Part shown: piece after piece, positions 37,419 to 50,330 of the stretch
How positions within the stretch are numbered: position 1 is the first letter of the stretch
Layout of the letters: every line of letters begins with the position of its first letter
Source of the DNA: Bisporella sp. PMI_857
Lineage: Eukaryota > Ascomycota > Leotiomycetes > Helotiales > Helotiaceae
Length of the DNA stretch: 64,000 bases
Assembly: GCA_021307315.1 (NCBI GenBank)
Contig: JAJSPD010000020.1
Location: 661,434-725,433, forward strand
Direction: 5' to 3'
The notes under the pieces: model-generated
What the model was told of the DNA's origin: nothing
Seen by the model: only the letters and a program-made list of their open reading frames with translations
Database searches by the model: none
Position numbers and translations under genes: made by a program

Positions 37419-39051
37419 ATGTCTAGAGGAGATAAGGCTTCAATTCAATTCCCAGAGACTCAGCTACCAGCAACGCGATCACGAGCTTCAAAGGGAAAGT
37501 CACGATCTGGTTGCTTGCCCTGCAAAGAACGACGCATTAAGGTACCAGTACCCGCCACTTTCTTTCTTTTCATGTGGGATGCTTGTTGTATGCCAGCAGA
37601 GAGGCGAATATCTTTTGACTTTGTTGGACAATATAATCTAATTGATTAATTGAAATGAAGACTAAAAGTGGATAGTGCAGCGAGGAACACCCTGTCTGCT
37701 TGAGATGTGCTCAACAGCGTCGAGAGTGTGTCTATGAGTCGATCCGTGTACCAAAGTGGAAGGAGAAGACCAATGTATTCTCTGTCGTGGATGGTATATC
37801 TTCTCCGCGAAGTAGCACATCCGATGATCAACCCGTGAACGATCAAACCACCAGAAATTTGGTCAAGGTTCAGCAGTTCGAGTTTGTCACCGAGTCAATT
37901 GGACAACGGGCATCCGAAGTGCCAAATGGACAGCTATACGGTTTCTCTGTTCAGGACAAGAAGCTGTTGGATCATTTTGAAAATTTCACGAGCACTAATC
38001 TCATAATACCTCACCGGTATTGGATTAGGGAGATTATACCCGCTGCATTTAAGGCATGTGACTATTGTCCTCGATTTGATATTGGCTAATTGTTCAGAAT
38101 AATGTTCTCATGCACGCAATGCTCGCACTTGCTGCTTGTCACATGCAACAAGTTAAAAATTCCGAGGATACGGTACTGGATCTCCACGACGTTGAAGCTT
38201 TAGAAGTACATCATCTTCATCTCGCTATCACCAATATGCGTTCAATGCTGTCTTCCAGTCTTGGCCCTGCAGAAAAAGATCCAATTAGTAAGTATACCAA
38301 ACTAACCAGCTTATTGAACTTCGTATTATAACATTTGCTTTTAATACTTCCTGCATCAAATTATATATTTGATCTCATCTGATATATTGTAGTTGGTACA
38401 GCATTTCTTTTAGATCTGTACTATGGCGACACAATGGACAAAGCCTTCTCCCCTTCTCAGATGCCACGCCCGGGCAGTTCTTGGGCTCATATCAGTGCTA
38501 TAGCCTCGATAATTGCCGAAGCCGATCAACAAGAATACCATGGCTCTTTCAGACATATTTCTGCTCGGCCACTATTCGCAAGATACATGCCTCCAGACGA
38601 GGGTGTTGTGGCACCTCTTTGCAAAAAGCTCACTTCCATAAATCCACGCCCACAGCACTACGATCTCTACATGGATCGCTTGGCACTGGCAGCGGGACTG
38701 ATCAAAGTCGCAACAACACCAGAACTAGTGCCAATCCTCGAAGAGGAGGGACCTCTCGAATTTCTTCGATGCTGTAACTCTTGTTCAGACACATGGATCA
38801 AGCTGGCCATTGAACAGGACTCGGTAACACATGTAATCGTTGCGTACTGGTATGCAGCCAGCCTTCTCATGAAAGCCTTCAGCAGTGGTCAAACGGCATT
38901 TTGGAAGAGGAAACCAGCATATGGGATAGAGTACATCTGGGAAGCATTACATCACGAATGGGCTCCCTGGCTCCAGTTCCCCATGGATGTGCTCAAGTAC
39001 CACCGCGGAGAACTTGAGAGGTCAGTGCTGGATGAGCGGTGGTTTCTATAA
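37419..39051 (+). CDS. Zn(II)2Cys6 transcription factor
   Basis: Four exons: 37419-37541, 37676-38053, 38098-38287 and 38393-39051, giving 449 residues. The zinc cluster spans the first splice: GCLPCKERRIKC, then VCLRC and C before VYE, with CX2CX6C...CX2CX6C spacing, at about residues 32-60. The rest (FGFSVQDKKLLDHF, HAMLALAACH, then a helical C-terminal part) matches the fungal-specific transcription factor fold of the UPC2-like group. Intron 2 has a GC donor (AAG then GCATGT) and a normal AG, which is needed to join the conserved IIPAAFK and NNVLMHAMLALAACH blocks. Target genes are unknown. It is a healthy copy, unlike the degraded Zn2Cys6 gene near 21-22.5 kb. Confidence 0.85.
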
Positions 39052-40209
39052 TATTTCTAATTTAGAGAGCGCCGGCGCAATATTGTTGCAAGGCATAAAG
39101 AAGCTCAAGAGTTGTCCTCCGACGATGTCAGCCGTTACTCAAATTACAATGTTATTTATATGAAAACACCAAAATGTTTCCAATATTTTTACTTTTCTTG
39201 ACCGCCATGACTTTCGCAGCCATTTTAGCCACTGAAACTCAGTGCATCGAAATAGGAATTTACTCCAATCCATAGCCAGACCTGACCAATGGAGCTTCAA
39301 GCCCAAATTGAACCCAACGAATTCCCACCTATCAGTATCCTGGACCGGTGGAAATTATTCTTTCGTCAATTTTGTAATCTCACGACCCAAGGCCTTCTCG
39401 AAGCTCGAGCCATCTGGTTGCCAATGCTTTGAAAGGAGGTGTGCCAAGCCTGTGGTTCGGTCCAGGCCTGCCCCACATTGCTCCCTTTCAGCCTCTTTGT
39501 CTCCAAACATCTCTTGCATTTCTTATGCTCAAACCCTCTCAATCTCGGCATCGTCTTCGGTATAAGCTCAGATATTGCCATCACGCATAATAGCTTTCCT
39601 AAGCACGAGGGATATCATTACTGTCTAGCATTTATTGATTATTTGACCGTGTTTCAGAATGGCATAGTGCAAGTGCACAGGACGCAAAACGGTCCTCGTT
39701 CGCGCTCCTTGTATTCTCTCCATTAGCTTCCTTCTTTAGGCTCTAGTAATGTTACATCAGTGGAGATGTACAATTTAAGGTATCTTTCTAGATCTATACC
39801 GTCGGCACTTCGACCTTCAGCGTCTTTCTCACCAACCGTACGTCTCTCCTTTATTCGTCCTTGATTTCTTTGCTTTGCAGTGCTTTTTTCGACTTTAGCA
39901 AGCCAGTCATTCATTTCAACCAGTGCCTCTGCAAACTCACACTCTTTTGGCCATATACGCTCATTTAGCTCAAGTCGTTCATTTTGCTGTCATCCACTCT
40001 GCATTTCCTCTCAATCAAATTTGCAAGCCCGCAACCGACATATCTCTGATCTATCTACCAAAGTCGTCTTCTCAAATTTCTGCTCCAACCTCATCCAGCA
40101 AATCTTCCCAAATTCATCACTTCCTCCACATTTCTGTTCCAAAGCCTTACCCTTCAGCAAGTTCTCTGTTCACATATTCCTGATCCAAGAACGTCCACTC
40201 AATCACACA
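39052..40209. other. intergenic, no gene seen
   Basis: This holds the 3' flank of the Zn2Cys6 regulator and a pyrimidine-rich stretch (about 39880-40200) that could be the leader of the short ORF at 40210. Confidence 0.45.
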
Positions 40210-40350
40210 ATGGATTCCATGCTTCTATCGCTCCTGGTCATCACTATCGTCATCTTCTGCTTCGGAATCGCGGGTTTTGCAGAGATGTATCGGGAGCAGG
40301 GACGATTCGCTGAGAAGCGGAAGAAGACTACGGCCAACTCGGAGGTTTAA
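40210..40350 (+). CDS. possible 46-residue single-pass membrane protein
   Basis: The ATG sits in a good fungal context (CACACAATGGAT). The peptide begins MDSMLLSLLVITIVIFCFG, a clear transmembrane helix, then turns hydrophilic and basic (REQGRFAEKRKK). A long pyrimidine-rich leader precedes it. The form matches small membrane ORFs often missed in annotation. No family recognised, and expression is the open question. Confidence 0.4.
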   Translation: MDSMLLSLLVITIVIFCFGIAGFAEMYREQGRFAEKRKKTTANSEV

Positions 40351-40748
40351 GATGGGGTCTTGCGGTGGGTGGGAATGAGGGGATATCGGTTGGGGAGGTG
40401 TGTACAAAGGAAGATTGGAAATATGAGGGGGCTTGGGAGATGTGTTTTTTATACGATGGAGACAGAATATGTCTAGAATGGAATGGGCAAGAGAATGGTA
40501 ATCCAGAGCCAGGGCGAGTAACATTCAGGTAGAAGTAAGCCCATGGAATCAAAGTATATCAATAGAGTCTCCGACTATTCATGAGTCAAAGCAGCTGATG
40601 CATCCAGACTAGATGCAACCAAGTAACATATCCGAGTTGATGTATTTGAAAGATAAAAACGTTCTCAGGATAGACAGGACACAGCATATTCTAACTTCCA
40701 ATCCCAATTATGCATAACAATCATCACAGAATACAGCGATCATGTGTT

Positions 40749-42000
40749 CTATTTCCTCCCAGTAAAGCCCCGTCGTTCGGGAACACAATGTTCGCTTTTA
40801 GGTACCGTAGGCGAAGGCGTGCTCTCTTGGTGCACAACCGTCTCTTTTTTGATGATACCTGTCTCCACTCTACTCGAATTACTTTCGCTGTTGCCAGTAC
40901 GATGGCTTCGTCCAAAAAGTCCCCTGGAACTCCATCCGGAACTTAAGGATCGCAGGCGTTTGCTGGTGAACAAAGGACGCATCGCTGCTAACGAGGCAGC
41001 GATCAGGCCGAGCCCGACTTCAACGGCGGAACTACGAAAAAGATCTATCAGCTTGACCCAGAAAGAAAGAGGCGGCCGGAGCGGAAGGGCTAGGTTTGAA
41101 TGGGAGAAAAGCGAGACAAGTGGTGGTGGGCCTACCAGATGACGAGGGGCGCCCAATCTGCCCAAAAGTCTTTGGTATCGAGTAGCAGATCGATGGGATA
41201 TGCTCTTGCAATCGCAGCCAGCCCACAACTATATTACAGCATCATCAATTACCCAGAGTCCGACCACGCGCGCGGAAACACCAGCACTCACATGAGCCCA
41301 AACCCCAACAAAACCGAAATGGCAATCTTCCTCTGCCTGCTAATCTGCACCTTCCAGAGCAACCAAATCGGCATGAGGCCTAACGTCCAATCCGCCACAA
41401 AGCTCAGCGCCATATGCGCATACCCGGTATTCGCCAGGATGTGGTGGTTATTACACCTGCCAGGTGCGCCGGGATGCCAGTTCCAGAAGAAGGAGACGGG
41501 CGAGCATTGGAAGATGACGATGAAGAGGAAGCAGATGGAGTAGATGAGCATGAGCGCTATGACGACGTAGATGACGATGCGTTGCGGTTTTGAATGCGCA
41601 ATGCGGAGGAGCAGCAGGGCGACGGCGGTGCGTAGCGCGGCTGACGAGGTGATGTAGAAGAGTTCTGCGAGGTAGTAGTAGAAGGATCCGGTCTGCATGT
41701 CCGGTAGGGACACCGAGAGGGGAAGGGAAAGGGCGATGCCGCGGTTGAAAACGGTAATCGATGCTACTTTGAAGGAGAACCCTGCGAAGCAAGTATATAC
41801 CGCCTGGTTTCTGATTAAAATAGGCGGAATGTGGGAATGGGCAGACCTACGAGGGTGAAGAGCAGAAGGTAGTCGTCGAAATCGAGTTTCTTTACCATGA
41901 TGCGCCGAACGTAGATGCGTAGAGCAACGAATATCCATGCTAGTCCTAGGAAAATGGCTTGTGTGGCTATCACAGCCTCGCCGCGTGAGGAGAATTGCAT
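40749..42000 (-). CDS. PTH11-like rhodopsin-domain integral membrane protein
   Basis: Four exons: 42000-41851, 41803-41292, 41228-41136 and 41031-40749, giving 345 residues. The frame runs through seven hydrophobic segments. Family marks are the first helix followed by ALRIYVRR and LDFDDYLLLF, the central FYYYLAELFYITSSAALRTA block with LLLLRIA, CSPVSFFWNW, the ALSFVADWTLGLMPIWLLWK helix, and VEVGLGLIAASLAAMRPLF as the last helix. The ~80-residue cytoplasmic tail is Ser/Thr-rich. There is no CFEM domain. Proteins of this group (PTH11 in Magnaporthe) sense surface cues in some fungi; here the role is inferred only from the fold. The splice joining exons 3 and 4 is the least certain. Confidence 0.75.
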
Positions 42001-42618
42001 CGATATAATGTGTATCCACAATCACAGAAAATGCACTACCTTGCCTAGATGCGTACACCACTTCAGTGGCTTTGCATGCGCTCTGATGAAGCAACATCCT
42101 CGAACGGTTTTGTACCAGATTGTGGCGGACTAGCGAACAAAGAGATTCTTGATAACTATGTTGCGATCGGGGAATGACCAATGAAAACAGCACAAGAAAA
42201 TCATGGAGAGATGTTCTTTGATGGTGGAGGTTATGTGATTGTCCTACGCCTATCGAGGATCTCAATGAACTGACCTTTAGACGAGATAGCCGCCGCCATT
42301 CCCTCTAATAATTTATAAATTCCGAGATATCAGAACATCTCATCTCCTTGGCAATCACCGATCAACAGCCAGCCCGCTATAGATGCTCAAATATATGCAG
42401 TTCGAAGAAAGGAGTTGCCACACGTTGTTGAGAAGCTTGCGCCATTGGCCCCATAGCCATGGTTGTCCTTCAATGATAAAAGTATCATACGTGACGACCT
42501 GGACCAGTGAACATACTATGGAAAAGTTTCGCCATAGACAAGTCCTCGCTTCGCACTGTCTTCCTACCTGCGTGATTGGCAAGTAACTCGGCATCTATCA
42601 AATTGTCAGCCTTACGGG

Positions 42619-43265
42619 TTATGGGTCTTCATAAAATAGACACCACGTAGGTTCATTCCTACGTATAGAAGCGAACCCATATAACAGCTTATACATACAG
42701 AAGAAATATATAACTGTGGACAGAATGATTTTGAGGAATGTAGATTTAGTAGACTTACGTGCGATTTCGCGTGGTGTGTACCCTGCAAAAATGTTTTCTG
42801 GCACCGCATCTGCTGTCTTCTCATCTAGGAATGGTCCTTTTTGTACCTCATCTTCTTTAATAGCGGTCTCTGAAGAGTCTTTCTTAGTTTCGTGGGTGAT
42901 CTTCTGTTCAGCGAATTTGAATTTGACCGGCGTCTTGTTTAAGGCATTACCTGCATAAAGGTGAATTATTAGCACATTAAATCTCCATAGCGCTAACGTC
43001 TAAGATTTAGTGAGACGTTAGAAACTTACGACTCGTGGTTTGCTTAGTAATACGCCCAGTCAAAACAGTTTGAGTGAGTTTGGACTTGGTCAGGGGCTTT
43101 GGGCGAGTTATGCGTCTCTCATAGAGCTCGGTCTTGGCATTTATTGGAGCAGTTGCCTTGTGGATGACTGTTAATTATGGTCCTCCGATATATCATGTAT
43201 GCGGGGGTTGCCTCTATTTCTTCAGTGGAGAGATGCGGAGGACTTACCGCTTTGTTTGGGGCCAT
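42619..43265 (-). CDS. small protein with C-terminal membrane segment, unknown function
   Basis: Four exons fit: 43265-43248, 43156-43030, 42950-42759 and 42713-42619, giving 143 residues starting MAPNKA. The N-terminal part is basic with TRPKPLTKSKLTQTVLTGR; the middle is acidic (KKDSSETAIKEDEVQKG) with FAGYTPREIA. The last exon encodes a short hydrophobic segment (IYFFCMYKLLYGFASI). The last intron is 45 bases and has no stop, so a retained form of 158 residues is also possible. Family not recognised. Confidence 0.55.
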
Positions 43266-43918
43266 AGCAGAGGTCAAATAGATCGATCTTGGCAAGGTTA
43301 GTTGTGGATAAAGACGGGTCTAGGCTAGGTATTGTCGTGCGGCGACGAGTGCAGGCGATGCTAAATATCGTGGGTACTATACCAAACTGCTTGCTGAAAG
43401 CTGAAGCCTTTGGGAAGCCAGTTATTATACCTAGTTGCGAGGTTGATTGTCGGATGAAACAGCTGATTTTGGAGTTTCCTTAAATACGCTACAAGAGCGA
43501 AATATTAAAGGTGAAAACTTCAACCTCACCTTTGCAAATACAAAATCTACGCCGCACACAGAAATTTTGAAGCTGGCAGACTGATGGACAATTTGATTGA
43601 CGAAAGCGAGTTCGAGAGATTTAAAGACGTGATGTAGATCTACGCAGTATCAATAACACAGTAAAAGCTTATACCAGAAATAGTGAATTCCAGCATCCCA
43701 CCCTTCCCCAAAAGTTACAAATGAACTTATATAGACTCTGCATTTGCTCTTACTGGCCACTGTCTTTGATTGAATCAATTTTTCAGCAAGGGTTTCAAAA
43801 ACTTCGATGGACTGTTGTTGGAATAAACATGATATGTCTCATAGTATGATTCCTAGTATAGTGTTGAATTGGATATAACCTGGTAGGCGCATGGAGTGAT
43901 GTTCCCTTCCTGCAGCTT
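43266..43918. other. intergenic, no gene seen
   Basis: This holds the 3' flank of the ankyrin/CorA gene (-) and the promoter of the small protein gene (-). Both genes lie on the same strand with about 650 bases between. Confidence 0.5.
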
Positions 43919-46900
43919 TTACTTCAATTTCTCTGCATCATATTCAATTGGGTTGGTTCTTGCAAACCATCTCCTTATTCTTGGAAAATTTTCCGTGCGT
44001 GCCGTTTTGATGTTCTTCTTCACATTTTCCTTCTTGAACATATCTAAAAGGTTGTTAATGGAGATGGCAATGCCAATCATAGGAACAGAAATCGCTGCAG
44101 TTGTCCCAACTGTACCGTGTCAGCGTATGAAAACATAAACACATGGTATTGGCTGCTGATATTTCTAGTGGGTCTTACATATTCTGGAATATATCCACCG
44201 CGATGGAAACAGGACTTCGCCAGATGCATCATGAGGAAAGTCTCTGATATTCAGGGCGAACAGGGAAGTTAGGAAGGATAGCGGTAGCTGAAATGCGGCA
44301 TGTTAGCCCTTAATTTAATTATGTCAGATAATGATGGCATGACTTACGAATATAATGGTGACTATTGTGAAGAACAAGACTGTTTTAGCTTGTTTACCGC
44401 TCTCCACGGCTTCGCTTCTAGCGCCAGCAGCTTCGACTATGAAATTACGTCAGTCAAGCTTCGGTCACTAATTTTCAGTTCATAACATCTTTGGGGTGTT
44501 TGAAAAGTCATTTCTTGTCCAGAGCTCTACTTACTGAGGTTTGCCTGCTTCTGTTTGAGATCAAGAAGGTGGTTTAGACTTTTGTACGTTGTCTTTGCAT
44601 CCTCTTCCATCTTCTCTACCTGCTCTAATCGTGTGATGAGATTGTTTAGCTCTGGGAGGTTGCTGTATAATGCGTCGCTATTCGTTTCCTTTTGCCCTTC
44701 TACAAGCGCTTTCGACAATCCTTGTAGCACATATTTTTGTTCCTCAAAGACCCCTCGTATGATTTTCAACTCATCGCGGATATCTTTTATTTCTTCCATT
44801 AGTTCGATTTCTTTGTGTAGATATAATTCCTCCAAGAGCGCAGTTAGGGCAGTCTCTTTATGCTTTCCATTTCCCACTTTCTGCTCCGTCTCTCGCTTCT
44901 CAACCGCCAACTTGAACGATTTGAATAGCCGAGTCTCTTCGTGGCTCTAGGTTAATCACAGCAGTTAGGAGAATTATGTTGAAAAATAGTAGTGCGAAGA
45001 AGTCTTACTACTGTGCCGATTGAGCTCGCAAATATCTGTAGTAGAGGTTCCTTTCCATCTGGCACCTCTGCCTCACATTCATCGACGAAGTTCGCACATA
45101 GGCTGATGATTACTTTAGCCATGTGGTACACTGATGAGATTTGTGATCCGCTGATTTCTCCAGCGTCTTTAACTGCTTTCTTCAAACGTTTGACAAGTTC
45201 CGCTTCGCTGTCATATGTTATTTTTTCATCCCAACGAGGAGGAAAACAGGTAATGATGGTCCCTAAAACATATCAGCGAGATTTTCACATGTGACAGTAC
45301 AGCTGCTTCATTCCAGAAGAGTGAGGCGGCTTAGACCAAGGCAGTTATGATTGGGTTCAGAAATAATACCAGTTAAGAAATGAGCAATGATTTAGGACAT
45401 ACTATCATCGGTTACCCAAAGCCAAAGTTGGTCTACTATGCAGACTTTGTAATTATCTTTGTTATGTTTAAAATCCGTTAGGTCGATGCATTCTCTTCCA
45501 CCAATTTCATTTTCAGGTCTCCCACTCTGCAGCTTTGTGCTGGCGTTGCTCCCGCTCTTGAGATCCTGAGTGTGCTTCGTACCTTTGAGCCTCTGATATC
45601 GAAGGATTACTTGATCCGCATCACGCTCCTGTGTATCCTCTAGGGCTGAATAGTAGTACTGATCTAATGTTCTGGTAATATGAAGTGAGTTTGTCTCAAA
45701 TAGTTGAGCCTTTAGCAATTCTGCATATCTCCGAGTTCTCTTCCAGAAAGACTTTTCCTCGCTCAAAATCGCTTCGTTGTTCTGGTTGTGGGTACTCGCT
45801 TCACTGGCCGCATTCAGATGTGGATTAATTCCTGCACGATGGGACTTGAGTGTTGTATCCAATAATTTCTGAACCGATTGTTTATCTCGGGGGTAATTTT
45901 CGATTGTGAACTGTAAGTCTTTGAGATACTTGACAACGCAGCCGCAAATCTCCATAAGCGGAATGACGTCCTTGGTGACTATATTTTCTATTTTCTCTCG
46001 TATTTTCTTGTCGAGGCGGTCACTACGGGTTTCATCATTTAAACTTTGGCGTATTTGTGATATAAGTCGGTGAGCTTGTGCGACTCGAACTGCTTCCTGA
46101 TGTGCTCTTTGGCCTCTGACGGTCCCAAAAGAGATGTAAGGCATCTAGGAAATTGATTAGTAACATTGTCGGGAAGAGGAAATTTGTTATTCTATGATGA
46201 AAAATATAGGCAACATGAAAACCAGTCCAATATAGCGATAATCCTTCCACTGAAAATGCCAATCACCGAATATAGTCAGAAGCCTATATATATTGGGGGA
46301 ACTTTTGTTCCACGCTGTCGGTCTCTCCGGCGATCATCAAGATGCACTCAGTCATCAGATAATTATTGACTATATATTTCACATTTGCCATAACTTCTGG
46401 CTAGGGGTGCGCATATGCCAGCCCTTCACATACGTATATTGAACGAAAGAACTTACATATGCTGCCAGCTTGGTACCCTGGAGATGGTGAAATTCATGCT
46501 TAGGCGCTTGGACGATGGGCAGGATAGGCATGCCTTTCGTAGAAATTTCGTTGGTCTTTTCACCGTAATCTTTTAGTGCCTTTTTTACCTGCTCTTCCTT
46601 CTGTTGCTCATGCTTCTCATACATATCTGCCCAATTGACTGATTTGATATCTGGCGTTTTCGCTTCCTGTTTTGTCATGGTGTCTTGTGCCAAATCTTGG
46701 TGCATCATCGAGTTATTGGGATTTTTGCTTTCAGAGTCGAATACCGCGATCTATTACAGGTTAGGAGTCCATCGGAGCCTCAGTGACCACAACCTACACG
46801 GATATCGGCGAACATGAAGCGGGCCTCGGGCTTGCCAGTATGCTCACGTCTATTCTCGTCCATAAAGTTCTTCCATTTTGGGTACTTAGATTTTTGTTCG

Positions 46901-49900
46901 AGATATATAGTTTTCATGAGATCCTCCACCCAAACCCACTACAAGCCCGGATTAGCCCAGCTGCAATCGAAGGGTGGAATAAGCACATACATTGTTTGCC
47001 GGAAGATGCGTCCAGGTGAACATAGGGTCAACGGCTTTGTCAATCTCATTTCGCCGAGCGGCGGATGCAATCTTCTCGGGGCTTCTTTCGTATACAACGT
47101 CCTCGACATGGTTCTTGGATCTATCTAATGTAATGACACCGCTTTGCTCATAGCTAAAATCCATAATCTGTACCTCGAACATATTGCATGCCTTTCTGGA
47201 AGCTGGGCTCATAACGGGCTTTTCTAGATTACCCTCCGGTTCGTTTGCCGTGAAATCTCTTGTGTTCTCCAGTAATTCTTTAATATCATCAATTCGAAGG
47301 TTCTTTTTTTGGTCAGCTCCTTCTCTAAACGATCTGGCAATGGTCACTGCTTTGGCCAACTGCTCGTCGGGAGCTTTTGTCACTTCGGTAAATGCCCTTA
47401 GTATGTGCTTCATAATCTCTTTATTCCCACCCTGTACAGAGTAGCCCACAGCCCAGAATAGTGGATCGTAACCATATCTCTGAGCCTCATCACTTAGCCT
47501 CTTGAATGACTTTAGGAGTGTTGAAACGATAGACAAATGTCCGTTGACTGCAGCGCCATTGATTGCCTTTATCCAAAGATCGTAGGTGATATCGTTCACA
47601 ATCATTCGCTCCATATCGAAGCTCGATAACAAAATTTCCACGATATTCTGACACCCACCGACTGATGCCCAGTATAGAGCCGTGTACCCCTCAGCTCCGT
47701 CCCTTTTCAAAGCAAAACAATCTTCGACATTTTTCGGAGCGTTAACACCTTCTTTCTTGATAAAAAATTCCACGATCGCTGCCGCCACTTCACTCCTTCC
47801 GTTACGCGCCGCCCAATGCAATGTTCCTATCAAGCTTCCTAAATCTCTCCATGAACTATTATCCTTCGTGAAGTCATCAATTGCATCAAGCAATAGTTTG
47901 CCGATTGCAGTTTGATCAATTAAATCCATGGCCTTCCAACGGTTTCTTGATGTCATTATCAAATCTCCCTTGTAATGCACAAGAAGGTTCACCATCTTTC
48001 GATCAAAATTTTCGGAAGCAATCTTAAGTGCGGTTGCACCTTTTTGATCTCGAGAGACGATATCAGTCAAGCTCATCGCTTTGCACAGCAGCCCGGCAAT
48101 CTCTAGGCTGTCTTTAGACTCCGTGTTTCGGACTACTAAGTGCAGTGCCGTGTCACCATCATTCGTCTTCGCTGCAATAATTTCAGGAGTTACTTTCTTC
48201 AAAAGAAAGCTTACTAAGCTTTTGTGTGCGTGCGAAGATGCACCATGTAAGACTGTCCACTCATTCACAGCTCTCGCATTGATATCCGCTTTGTAATTCA
48301 GAAGCAGCTTCACAACTTCGAGATGCCCATGGCGAGCCGCAAAATACAGTGCTGTCCACCCATCATTGTCCCTTGCATTCGGATTAGCTGGGGGCATGTT
48401 CTGAAGTAATATTTCCACAACTTTCTTCCGGCCATGATACGACGCCCATTGCAATGCTGTACCCCCATCCAGCTTTCGCGCGTCAACGTCAGCTCCTTTT
48501 TCGAGTAACAATTTCGTAATATCGGACATGCCTCCGATGGCTGCTAAATGTAGAGGCTTGCTACCTCTGCCATTGTTAATCGAAACATCGGCTCCAAGAT
48601 CCAACAATATTTTTATAAGCTCTGAGTTTTTCTTCATGGTGGCTATGTGAAGAGGTGTATCCTTATCCTCGTCCTGTGCATTCACATCTGCTCCCTTACC
48701 TAACAATGACCGCACTTCGTCGATTGATTCATTCAACGTTGCCCTGAGCAGCTCGGCATCAACACTACTACTCTCAAGAGGTTTCTCGTCATCTGCAGAA
48801 GCTCCATCTCCAAAGTCCTTTCCTTCAATAATGGTTCCGCGCCTGCTTGAAAAGCTTTTGGAATAGGCATCGCTTGAACTTCCTTCTTCAGAAGAAATAT
48901 TGTGCGGACGGCTGTTTTTCGATTTTTTAGGACGATGTTGTCTACGGCGGTAGATATTACTGCTTAACTTGAAGTCATGACGACGACCTCTACGGTCTTT
49001 TGCAGACACATTTGGGGAGTTGTCATGGCTATCCTCAGACTCATGGTGATGATCCCAGATTCCTGGTTTGTCCAAGGCCGAGCTACCATGATCTTGAATT
49101 GATCTTTGGGAAGACACGCTGATCGGACCAGATGGGATCTCTGCGTCACGTGGCACCTCAAAATCTAGAGTACCCCTAATATTGCGAGTTTCCCCATGAA
49201 TTTTAGTATTAGCTTCAAAAACAATATGCTGCTTCTCATTCGAGCCTTGCGATGCCTTTTCTATATGTTGAACATGCTCCTGCAAGCTTGTATCTGGTTC
49301 TCTATTCGCGTTCTCAATTCCCCCATCCCCTCTGGATTGATCAATATTCTCATCCTGAACTCTGTTCGCGTCACCGCCGCTCAGCGGCACTCCTTCTATT
49401 CCAATTAAAACTGTCTAGCACTCAATTAATGGCTTATGCATTTGATAACGCACCTTTTTCCGAACCTGCCATGCTGGTTTAGATGCAGGAGAAATGTGAA
49501 TTTTTTCTATGCTATCGACAAACGCCAACATATGGTTCAATTGAAGTTGAATTGCAATCTGAACCTCGTCAAGGAAATAGTAAGAGAGAGGCTGAGAGAG
49601 CATGTCCGAGATTGTATAGTTTTCGGTTAGATCATCCTTGCAACTTGCGTCGTACTGCAGCATCCAAGCCGGGTCACACATTGCTCGACCTATAAACGAT
49701 GACAATGCACACAAGTGTAACATGTCATGGCGCAAATTTTCGCTTGAGATGTCCAACTCTAGTGAATAGCATAAATGCCACAAAGGATTATTGGTTCACC
49801 ATTTGTAAGATGTCTTTAAATGATGGACCTGAATATCTGCCTGATGGCAAGTTTCGAAGACGGTGACTATGCTAGGCACATATGCATAAGTTTACTTGCG

Positions 49901-49962
49901 ATTGCATGCATCACTTGACTATGGCTCTCAGTGGTGAAAAAAGCTGCGTTGCGCTCCAACAT
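43919..49962 (-). CDS. ankyrin-repeat protein with C-terminal CorA-like membrane domain
   Basis: Eleven exons fit one frame: 49962-49896, 49758-49454, 49414-46991, 46938-46798, 46750-46457, 46144-45403, 45262-45009, 44946-44535, 44436-44348, 44287-44179 and 44109-43919 (about 1675 residues). An N-terminal helical part (around SSFIGRAMCDPAWML and LNHMLAFVDSIEK) is followed by a charged linker, then about ten ankyrin repeats (roughly residues 345-800; typical units such as DKDTPLHIATMKK). Next come WVWVEDLMKTIYLEQ, a coiled, charged region, DRTIITCFPPRWDEK, a long coiled coil, and two transmembrane helices near the C-terminus (about 1563-1588 and 1613-1631). That end is the CorA-type Mg2+ transporter fold, but no GMN motif is visible. 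Many ascomycetes carry expanded families like this, with unproven roles in transport or in sensing. Exon 1 and the 39-base second intron are the weakest parts. Confidence 0.8.
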
Positions 49963-50330
49963 CGTCAATTATCAAAGACTGAAAAAATAACAGCGGAAGA
50001 CTTTGAGAACAACATCTTCGAAGAGAATTTGGTCTTTCATAGCAAAAGTAGAATACAGTCAAGTAACCCGGCTGGTAGCAGATCTCGTGTCTGAGATGTC
50101 CGTTGGGAGTACAAAACACAAGTCGTATTGCAGTCTACGGTTCCCATCGTCATACTTTATATGTGGGGGCCATAACACAATTTGAACATAGAGAGTCAGC
50201 GGTGTGGTGAATTTGTATAAGAACGGCTCGGACGTGAAGCGCTCCCGTTTTGACTCATCGTCGCCCAATGATGGCCATATCAATTCCCCTCGCAAGAATA
50301 AAACTCTCAGCCAAACACTTTCTATTCGAC

